From: Verrucomicrobiota bacterium
GTDB lineage: Bacteria; Verrucomicrobiota; Verrucomicrobiia; Opitutales; Opitutaceae
Length of the DNA: 13,973 bases
Assembly (NCBI GenBank): GCA_023446865.1
Contig: JAEXPL010000326.1
Span: forward strand, 1 to 13,973
Direction of reading: 5' to 3'
Shown here: positions 1 through 5,456 of the stretch, piece after piece
Layout: every line of letters starts with the position of its first letter
Position numbering within the stretch: position 1 is the first letter of the stretch
Translations under genes and position numbers: made by a program
Notes under the pieces: generated by a model
What the model saw: only the letters and a program-made list of their open reading frames with translations
Databases searched by the model: none
What the model was told of the DNA's origin: nothing

Positions 1-5
1 TTTCC

Positions 6-33
6 GGCCGGGCCCGCAAGGCCCGGCCTTTTT
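6..33 (+). terminator. Rho-independent terminator of the gene upstream of the window
   Basis: A perfect 9-bp stem (GGCCGGGCC at 6-14 with GGCCCGGCC at 20-28) closes a five-base CGCAA loop and is followed at once by five T residues (29-33). This is the textbook intrinsic terminator layout on the + strand, so a + strand gene probably ends just left of the window. It isolates the TetR operon from upstream transcription. It is the only hairpin in the window with a proper T tract. Confidence 0.85.
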
Positions 34-50
34 CGTGTCCGCGCGTGCCA

Positions 51-78
51 GGAAACTAGAAACTCGTTTGTAGTTTCC
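51..78. promoter_or_regulatory. Probable TetR-family operator (28-bp dyad)
   Basis: GGAAACTA (51-58) is mirrored exactly by TAGTTTCC (71-78). Inside these arms lies a second mirrored pair, AAAC (60-63) and GTTT (66-69). Twenty-four of the 28 positions obey the dyad. The site is an AT-rich island in very GC-rich DNA and ends eight bases before the ATG of a TetR-type regulator. TetR dimers bind such dyads and usually repress their own operon. Autoregulation of the regulator and of the downstream efflux genes is therefore the natural reading, although binding itself is inferred. Confidence 0.75.
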
Positions 79-86
79 ATGGTTTC

Positions 87-758
87 ATGACCGCCAAACG
101 TTCCACTCCACCGACTCCGCCCGCGAGCGCCGCCGCCCAGACCGCGGCCGCACCCGGCGCCATCGCCCGGATCGCCGCCGCCGCCCGCCGCCACTTTATC
201 GCCTTCGGTTTCGCCCGCACCACGATGGACGATCTCGCCGGCGAGCTGGGCATGAGCAAGAAGACGCTCTACCTGCATTTCCCAGGCAAGGAAGCGCTCG
301 TCGCCCACATGATGGAGACGAAGATCGCCGAGGTGCGGAAGGGCATGAAGGCGCTCGTCGAGGACGAGTCGGTGCCGGTCATCGAGCGTGCCCACCGCAT
401 GATGGCCTTCATCGTGCGCCAGATGAGCGAGGTCTCGCCGGCCTTCCTGCGCGACCTCGAGCGCCACCACCCCGCGCTCTTCGCCCGCATGGAATCCGTG
501 CGCGCCGAGATCCTCCCGCAAGTCTGGGGCAAACTCCTGTCCGACGGCGCCGCCGAAGGTCTCGTCCGCCGCGAACTCGACCCCGCCTTCGTCTCGGAGA
601 TGGCCCTCGCCACCGTCCAGAGCCTCCTCCGGCCCGCGACCCTCGACCGCCTCCAACTCCCGCCGCACGAGGTCGTCGATCGCGTGCTCACCATCCTCTT
701 CAACGGCATCCTCACTCCTGCCGGCCGCAAAGCCTATGAAAAAGGTCCGTCCCGCTAA
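87..758 (+). CDS. TetR/AcrR-family transcriptional repressor of the efflux operon
   Basis: The product is a 223-residue one-component repressor. An N-terminal helix-turn-helix spans about residues 25-70, with the family hallmark TMDDLAGELGMSKKTLYLHF (46-65). The all-helical ligand-binding and dimerisation domain fills the rest. The first 24 residues are an Ala/Pro/Thr-rich extension not needed for the fold. ATG 87 is the first in-frame ATG after the dyad operator and has no Shine-Dalgarno sequence. Its end overlaps the next gene by 23 bp, so it is translated with the adaptor and transporter genes it presumably represses. The gene order (tetR, hlyD, ABC ATPase, ABC-2 permease) matches E. coli cecR (ybiH)-ybhGFSR, where the TetR protein controls antibiotic sensitivity through an exporter. 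The inducing ligand cannot be read from sequence. Confidence 0.93.
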   Translation: MTAKRSTPPTPPASAAAQTAAAPGAIARIAAAARRHFIAFGFARTTMDDLAGELGMSKKTLYLHFPGKEALVAHMMETKIAEVRKGMKALVEDESVPVIERAHRMMAFIVRQMSEVSPAFLRDLERHHPALFARMESVRAEILPQVWGKLLSDGAAEGLVRRELDPAFVSEMALATVQSLLRPATLDRLQLPPHEVVDRVLTILFNGILTPAGRKAYEKGPSR

Positions 759-1758
759 CCCGTTCCGCCGGCCCCTCCGCGCTGTCTCGACCCTGTTCGG
801 CGTCGCGCTTCTGCTCGGCGCGCTCACCGGCTGCAACCGCCACCGCGCCGATCTCTTCCTCGGCTATGTCGAGGGTGATTACCTCTACATCGGCGCGCCG
901 CTCGCCGGCCGCGTCGAGTCGCTCGCCGTCGAGAAAGGTGCGCAGGTTGCCGCCGGTGCGCCGCTCTTCGTGCTCGAACGTTCCGCCGAACAGGCCGCCC
1001 GCGCCGAGGCTTCCCAGCGCCTCGCCCAGGCCCGCGCCCGCCTCGACGACCTCCGCAAGGGCCAGCGCCCGTCCGAACTCGCCGCCGTCACCGCCCGCCT
1101 CGCCCAGGCGCGCAGCGCCGCCGAGCTCTCCGCCAGCGACCTCGCGCGCACCGAGCAACTCCACCGTACCGGCGTGCTGGCCGACGACGCCTTCGACCGC
1201 GCCCGCCTCACGCACACCCGCAACCAGCAAGCGGTGACAGAGCTCGAAGCCCAGCTCGCCACCGCGCAGCTCGGCGCACGCAGCGACGCCCTCGCCGCCG
1301 CCGAGGCCGATGTCGCCGCTGCCGAGGCGGCCGAGGCCCGCGCCCGCTGGTCGGTCGACCAGAAGCAGGTCGCCGCGCCCACCGCCGCGCTGGTGTTCGA
1401 CACCCTCTTCCGCCCGGGCGAGTTCGTTCCCGCCGGCCAACCGGTCCTCTCGCTGCTGCCGCCGGCCAATCTCAAGGTGCGGTTCTACGTGCCCGAGGGC
1501 GAAGTCGCCGCCCTCAAGCTCGGCCAGACGCTCCGAGTCGCGATCTCCGGCACCGCCCAGCCGCTCGAGGCGCAGGTAAGCTTCATCTCCCCGCAGGCGG
1601 AGTTCACCCCGCCCGTCATCTACAGCCGCGAGAACCGCGCCAAGCTCGTCTTCCTCGCCGAGGCGCGCGTCGCACCCGCGATCGCCGCCACGCTCCACCC
1701 CGGCCAGCCGGTCGAAGTTTTTCCGGTGAGCCCGTCGTCAGTGGACCGTGGCCGGTAG
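736..1758 (+). CDS. HlyD/YbhG-like periplasmic adaptor (membrane fusion) lipoprotein
   Basis: This 340-residue protein should bridge an inner-membrane ABC exporter to an outer-membrane channel. A basic N terminus and hydrophobic stretch (19-30) lead to a lipobox LTGC with Cys33 as the acylation site, so it is anchored as a lipoprotein rather than by a membrane helix. A split lipoyl/barrel-sandwich domain is visible at about 45-80 and 205-245 (AGRVESLAVEKGAQVAAGAPL). It flanks a long Ala/Arg/Gln-rich alpha-hairpin coiled coil (about 83-205). A beta-barrel follows to about 330. The last ten residues (VSPSSVDRGR) look atypical and lie next to a repeat element, so the C terminus may have been altered by it. 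It overlaps the TetR gene by 23 bp. Family membership is clear; the exact substrate is not. Confidence 0.92.
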   Translation: MKKVRPANPFRRPLRAVSTLFGVALLLGALTGCNRHRADLFLGYVEGDYLYIGAPLAGRVESLAVEKGAQVAAGAPLFVLERSAEQAARAEASQRLAQARARLDDLRKGQRPSELAAVTARLAQARSAAELSASDLARTEQLHRTGVLADDAFDRARLTHTRNQQAVTELEAQLATAQLGARSDALAAAEADVAAAEAAEARARWSVDQKQVAAPTAALVFDTLFRPGEFVPAGQPVLSLLPPANLKVRFYVPEGEVAALKLGQTLRVAISGTAQPLEAQVSFISPQAEFTPPVIYSRENRAKLVFLAEARVAPAIAATLHPGQPVEVFPVSPSSVDRGR

Positions 1759-1789
1759 TCCGTCTCCGCAATCCGAATCCGCCCACCGT

Positions 1790-1883
1790 CTACTGCAACC
1801 GCCCACCCAGCCGCGTACCGCAGCGCGTAAGCGCGAGGAACGCGGCGAGGAAGGCCAAAGGCCGCCCCCAACCGTCCACCGCA
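1790..1883. repeat. Dispersed intergenic palindromic repeat, copy A
   Basis: This element fills most of the 131-bp gap between the adaptor and ATPase genes. It shares three blocks with a second element at 9577-9740, in the same order and orientation: a 15-base exact match CCACCCAGCCGCGTA (1803-1817 and 9585-9599), GCGCGAGGA (1831-1839 and 9600-9608), and a 26-base block (1839-1864 and 9637-9662) with 22 identities that includes GGCC-N3-GGCC. Spacing between the blocks differs between copies. Copy A can fold: GCCGCGT (1810-1816) pairs with ACGCGGC (1840-1846), with CGCG-TAAG-CGCG nested at 1824-1835. It looks like a REP-type non-autonomous element. Confidence 0.7.
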
Positions 1884-1889
1884 TCACCG

Positions 1890-2813
1890 ATGACAGCTCC
1901 GTTCGCCATCGACGTCCAAGGTGTCACCAAGCGCTTCTCCGGCCGCGCCGTCGTCGACCGCGTCGACCTGCAGGTGAAGCGCGGCGAGATCTACGGTTTC
2001 CTCGGACCCAACGGCAGCGGCAAGACCACCTTCATCCGCATGCTCTGCGGCCTGCTCACGGCCGACGAGGGCCGCGGCACCTGCCTCGGCTACGACCTGC
2101 GCACCCAGCAGGCCGAGATCAAGCGTCATGTCGGCTACATGACGCAGCGCTTCAGCTTCTACGAGGATCTCTCGCTGCGGGAGAACCTCGACTTCGTCGC
2201 CCGCATCTACGGCCTGCCCGACCGCCGCGCCGCGGTGGACCGCAGCCTCGAGCGCCTCGGGCTCGCCGCTCGCCAGACCCAGCTCGCCGGCCAGCTCTCG
2301 GGCGGCTGGAAACAGCGTCTCGCGCTCGCCGCCTGCCTGCTCCACGAGCCGCAGCTGCTCCTGCTCGACGAACCCACCGCGGGCGTGGACCCGAAGGCGC
2401 GCCGCGACTTCTGGGAGGAGATCCACCAGCTCGCCGCGCAGGGACTCACCTTCCTCATCACCACGCACTACATGGACGAGGCCGAGCGCTGCCACAGCCT
2501 CGCCTACATCGCCTACGGCAAGCTCCTCGCCCGCGGCACCGTGGCCGAGGTCGTGCGCGGCGCCGGGCTCTCCACCTGGCGAGTGTCCGGCCCCGAGCTC
2601 CACGCTTTGGCGACACGGCTGCGCGATCGCCCCGGCATCGAGCAGGTCGTCGCGTTCGGCGCCACGCTCCACGTCTCCGGCCGCGATGCCGCCAAGCTCG
2701 CCGCCGCGCTCGCGCCCTTCCGCGCCGGCCCGCACCAGTTCGAGCAGATCCCGTCCGGCCTCGAGGACGTCTTCATCGGCCTGATGGACACCGCCAACGA
2801 CAACTTCCGATGA
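1890..2813 (+). CDS. ABC-2 type exporter ATP-binding protein (YbhF-like, single domain)
   Basis: This 307-residue ATPase powers the permease encoded by the next gene. Walker A is GPNGSGKTT (39-47). The Q-loop region follows in YMTQRFSFY, then the signature LSGGWKQRLA, Walker B LLLLDEPTAGVDP and the H-loop TTHYMDEAE. After about residue 225 a C-terminal extension ends in GLEDVFIGLM, typical of the drug-exporting DrrA/CcmA subfamily. E. coli YbhF carries two nucleotide-binding domains; this protein has one, so it should work as a homodimer. ATG 1890 sits only a few bases beyond the repeat element, and its last codon overlaps the permease start (ATGA at 2810-2813), indicating translational coupling. 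No Shine-Dalgarno sequence is visible. Confidence 0.95.
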   Translation: MTAPFAIDVQGVTKRFSGRAVVDRVDLQVKRGEIYGFLGPNGSGKTTFIRMLCGLLTADEGRGTCLGYDLRTQQAEIKRHVGYMTQRFSFYEDLSLRENLDFVARIYGLPDRRAAVDRSLERLGLAARQTQLAGQLSGGWKQRLALAACLLHEPQLLLLDEPTAGVDPKARRDFWEEIHQLAAQGLTFLITTHYMDEAERCHSLAYIAYGKLLARGTVAEVVRGAGLSTWRVSGPELHALATRLRDRPGIEQVVAFGATLHVSGRDAAKLAAALAPFRAGPHQFEQIPSGLEDVFIGLMDTANDNFR

Positions 2814-3949
2814 AACTCTCCGGCCTCAGTTTCTCGCGGTTCTGGGCAGTCGTGCTCAAGGAGTTTATCCAGATGCGCCGCGACCGCGTGACGTTCGCGA
2901 TGATGGTCGGGATCCCGCTGCTCCAGCTCGTGCTCTTCGGTTTCGCGATCAACACTGATCCGAAGCACCTCCCCACCGCCGTCGTCGTCGCCGACCAGGG
3001 TCCCTTCGCACGCACCCTCGTGCACGGGATGATCAACTCCGGCTATTTCGAGGTGACCCACCTCGTCGGTTCCGAGACCGAGGCCCGGGAGCTCCTCGAC
3101 CGCGGCGACGCCCAGTTTGTCCTGAACATCCCGGTCGACTTCTCGCGCCGTATCCTGCGCGGCGAACGCCCGCGCCTCCTCCTCGAAGCCGACGCCACCG
3201 ATCCCGCCGCCACCGGCAACGCCCTCGCCGCGATGACCCTGCTCATGCAGAGCGCGCTCGACCGCGACCTCGTGGGCCCCCTCGCGAAGCTGCGCAGCTC
3301 CGCGCCGCCGGTGGATTTCCAGACGCACCGCCGCTACAACCCCGAGGGCATCACCCAGTACAACGTCGTCCCCGGCCTGCTCGGCGTGGTGCTCACGATG
3401 ACGATGGTGATCATCACCTCGCTCGCCATCACACGGGAACGCGAGCGCGGCACGATGGAGAACCTGCTCGCCACGCCGGTGCGCCCCGTGGAGGTGATGG
3501 TCGGCAAGCTCGTGCCCTACATCGCCGTCGGCTACGTGCAGATCACGCTGATCCTGCTCGCCGCGAAGTTCTTCTTCGTGGTGCCGATGCTCGGCAGCCT
3601 GCCGCTGCTCTACGCCTGCGCGCTGCTCTTCATCGCCGCCAACCTCATGATGGGGCTCACGTTCTCCTCGATCGCGCAGAACCAGCTCCAGGCCGTGCAG
3701 ATGGCGTTCTTCTTCTTCCTGCCCTCGATCCTGCTCAGCGGGTTCATGTTCCCCTTCCGCGGCATGCCCGAGTGGGCGCAGTGGGTCGGCTCCTGCCTGC
3801 CGCTCACGCACTTTCTCCGCTTGGTTCGCGGGATTCTGCTCAAGGGCAACGGCCCCGCCGAAATCGCCGAGCACCTCTGGCCCATCGCCGTGTTCTTCGT
3901 CGCCGCGATGACCGTCGGCGTGAAGCGCTACCGGCAGACGCTGGACTGA
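2810..3949 (+). CDS. ABC-2 type permease (YbhS/YbhR-like)
   Basis: This 379-residue inner-membrane permease has the complete ABC-2 layout. A cytoplasmic N terminus (about 1-28) precedes a first helix (about 29-47), then a large periplasmic domain (about 50-185). Five further hydrophobic segments follow from about 187 to 370. The family hallmark ITREREXGTMENLLATPVRP (X is Arg212) at 207-226 couples the permease to its ATPase. Its ATG lies inside the stop of the ATPase gene (ATGA), so the two are made together. E. coli YbhS and YbhR are two homologous permeases of this size; only one copy is present here, so a homodimer is implied. No outer-membrane channel gene follows, so a TolC-like partner must be encoded elsewhere. 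Confidence 0.95.
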   Translation: MKLSGLSFSRFWAVVLKEFIQMRRDRVTFAMMVGIPLLQLVLFGFAINTDPKHLPTAVVVADQGPFARTLVHGMINSGYFEVTHLVGSETEARELLDRGDAQFVLNIPVDFSRRILRGERPRLLLEADATDPAATGNALAAMTLLMQSALDRDLVGPLAKLRSSAPPVDFQTHRRYNPEGITQYNVVPGLLGVVLTMTMVIITSLAITRERERGTMENLLATPVRPVEVMVGKLVPYIAVGYVQITLILLAAKFFFVVPMLGSLPLLYACALLFIAANLMMGLTFSSIAQNQLQAVQMAFFFFLPSILLSGFMFPFRGMPEWAQWVGSCLPLTHFLRLVRGILLKGNGPAEIAEHLWPIAVFFVAAMTVGVKRYRQTLD

Positions 3950-4037
3950 GCGCGCCGCCAGCGCCGTCCGACCTGCGAGCTTCGCCGTTCGTCACAAAAC
4001 CGCCGGCACACCGAGTCGCTCTGCGTACGGTGCGCGC

Positions 4038-4751
4038 ATGAACGACTCCACGCCCGCCCCAGATTCCCGTCCGCCCGGCACCCGCAATCCCGCGGTCTGG
4101 CTCGCCGCCCTCTCGGCGGCGGGCCTGCTGGCCTACGGTTTGCCGACATTGCTCGCGCCGCCGGCCGTCACGCCCGAGATGCTCGTCTCGGGCGATTTCC
4201 GCGGCATCGAGGTCTCGCGGCTCTGGGGCGCGATCCAGTCGGGTGGCGCGCTGCTCTACGCCTCCGCGCTGCTCCCGTTGGTCGTGCTCTACGCCGTCGC
4301 CGAAATTCGGATCAGGCCGGTCGTGACGGCCGTGATCGCCAGCGCGCTGGCAGTCGCGCTCGTCATCGAAATCTTCTCCTACCTGCCCACGCTCGCGCTG
4401 CAGCTCCATCCGGTGCCCCCGCCACCGCCCGAGATCGCCCGTGCCCTCGGGCCCACCAATTGGATCCGCTTCGTCGCCCTCGACATCGCCGGCTTCTCCA
4501 TCGCCTACGTGGCCGGCGGCACCATCACGTGGCTCTACCGCCGCCACAGTCCGCGACTCGCGTGGGCCTTTCTCTCCGGCATCGCGGTGTTCCTGCTCCA
4601 CCTTCCCGTGCTTGCAGTCGCGCCGCGCGCCGCCGGCGCGTTGATGGGCGCCTCGATCTGCCTCTGCGTCAGCCTGCCCTTGCTGCTCGCCACTTTGGCC
4701 GCTCCGCTTACCACAGCGGCGCTCTGCCGTTCCCGTTTGAACCTCACCTGA
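4038..4751 (+). CDS. Unrecognised polytopic membrane protein
   Basis: This 237-residue protein belongs to no family I recognise. A short Pro/Ser/Thr-rich N terminus (1-17) precedes about six hydrophobic segments, near 18-40, 66-88, 93-115, 142-164, 175-195 and 203-228. A Pro-rich turn HPVPPPPPE lies between the third and fourth. It should be an inner-membrane protein. No charged or catalytic motif stands out. It starts 88 bp after the efflux permease, which allows either co-transcription or its own promoter, and it converges on yajQ across a hairpin-rich spacer. ATG 4038 fits the beginning of consistent high-GC3 coding sequence; no Shine-Dalgarno sequence is present. Confidence 0.8.
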   Translation: MNDSTPAPDSRPPGTRNPAVWLAALSAAGLLAYGLPTLLAPPAVTPEMLVSGDFRGIEVSRLWGAIQSGGALLYASALLPLVVLYAVAEIRIRPVVTAVIASALAVALVIEIFSYLPTLALQLHPVPPPPPEIARALGPTNWIRFVALDIAGFSIAYVAGGTITWLYRRHSPRLAWAFLSGIAVFLLHLPVLAVAPRAAGALMGASICLCVSLPLLLATLAAPLTTAALCRSRLNLT

Positions 4752-4771
4752 TCGCCTGACGCCTACGGGTG

Positions 4772-4831
4772 GACCCGCTTGCCCCCAAGCGGGTCGCCGA
4801 CTCGGTCCACGGCTGAACCCCGATCCGGGGT
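4772..4831. terminator. Two hairpins between convergent genes, probable bidirectional terminator
   Basis: A perfect 10-bp stem (GACCCGCTTG at 4772-4781 with CAAGCGGGTC at 4786-4795) closes a CCCC loop. A second hairpin, ACCCCG (4817-4822) with CGGGGT (4826-4831), follows. Both lie in the 168-bp gap between the convergent membrane-protein gene and yajQ, where a shared terminator is expected. Neither is followed by a T tract on either strand. Intrinsic termination is therefore unproven, and an mRNA 3'-end structure or repeat origin is possible. Confidence 0.5.
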
Positions 4832-4919
4832 AGACCAACATCGTCCGCGGCTGCTCCAGCCCATGACCGTGTTGGGGGCAACGCGGTCCACCTTGGTCAG
4901 CCTGTCGCGCGGCCAACGC

Positions 4920-5405
4920 TCACTCCCGGAAATTCCCGAAGCCGACGCTGATTTTCAGGTCGAGCCCGCGCACATGCGCAATCGCGAGCTGGAGCTCGTC
5001 GCGCTTCTTGCCGGTGACGCGCACCTTCCCGTGCTCGATCGCCGCCTGCACTTTCAGGCCGCTGCCGCGGATCGACACCGCAATCTCCTTGGCGATGTCG
5101 GCCGGGATCGAGTCGCGCAACGTGAGCACCTGGCGCGCGCGGCCGGTCGACGACGTCTCCAGCTTTCCGATCTCGACGTTCTTCTGGCTCACGCCGCGCC
5201 GCGACAGCCGGTCCTGCAGCACCTCCAGCACGGCCTCGAGCTTGAACTCCGACTCGGCCGAGAGCGTGATGAGGTTCTTCTCCTCGACCATCTCCCACTG
5301 CACGCCGCGGAAATCGAAGCGCGTCTGCAGTTCCTTGCGCACCATGTTGGTGGCGTTCTTGACCTCGGTGAGGTCCACCTCGCAGGTGATGTCGAACGAC
5401 GGCAT
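4920..5405 (-). CDS. yajQ: YajQ-family nucleotide-binding protein (DUF520)
   Basis: This 161-residue cytoplasmic protein matches the YajQ family across its full length, starting MPSFDITCEVD and ending KISVGFGNFRE. YajQ proteins have two ferredoxin-like alpha/beta domains. They bind nucleotides, and the Xanthomonas member is reported to bind cyclic di-GMP and act with a transcription factor. Characteristic stretches are NATNMVRKELQTRFDFRGV, the central SRRGVSQKNVEIGKLE and GLKVQAAIEHGKVRVTGKKRDELQ (residues split by conserved turns). I chose ATG 5405 because family members begin MPSFD; an in-frame TTG twelve bases upstream adds four residues and is less likely. It lies 51 bp downstream of the 797-residue protein gene on the same strand. 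Confidence 0.95.
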   Translation of the reverse strand: MPSFDITCEVDLTEVKNATNMVRKELQTRFDFRGVQWEMVEEKNLITLSAESEFKLEAVLEVLQDRLSRRGVSQKNVEIGKLETSSTGRARQVLTLRDSIPADIAKEIAVSIRGSGLKVQAAIEHGKVRVTGKKRDELQLAIAHVRGLDLKISVGFGNFRE

Positions 5406-5423
5406 GCCGGAAATCAAGCCGCC

Positions 5424-5440
5424 GGCGCCGTCCCGGCGCC
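5424..5440 (-). other. Hairpin in the spacer upstream of yajQ
   Basis: GGCGCCG (5424-5430) and CGGCGCC (5434-5440) form a perfect 7-bp stem with a three-base loop. A further GGCGCC at 5451-5456 abuts the stop codon of the upstream gene and could pair alternatively. It lies in the 51-bp space between the 797-residue gene and yajQ. There is no T tract, so it may be an attenuator or mRNA-processing structure rather than a terminator. Confidence 0.4.
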
Positions 5441-5456
5441 AGCGGCAAAAGGCGCC

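Noticed and set aside
1748..2809. A long + strand open frame continuous with the permease, which would give a 733-residue protein.
   Set aside because: Its first 354 codons are an Arg/Pro/His-rich shadow of the ATPase gene, which lies in another frame with complete ABC motifs. The real permease starts at ATG 2810.
2513..3874. A 453-codon minus-strand open frame opposite the permease.
   Set aside because: It is a Glu/Gly/His/Arg-rich antisense shadow, expected in GC-rich DNA opposite a real gene with biased third positions.
5406..5417. A TTG start for yajQ that adds four residues.
   Set aside because: YajQ proteins normally begin MPSFD, which corresponds exactly to ATG 5405.
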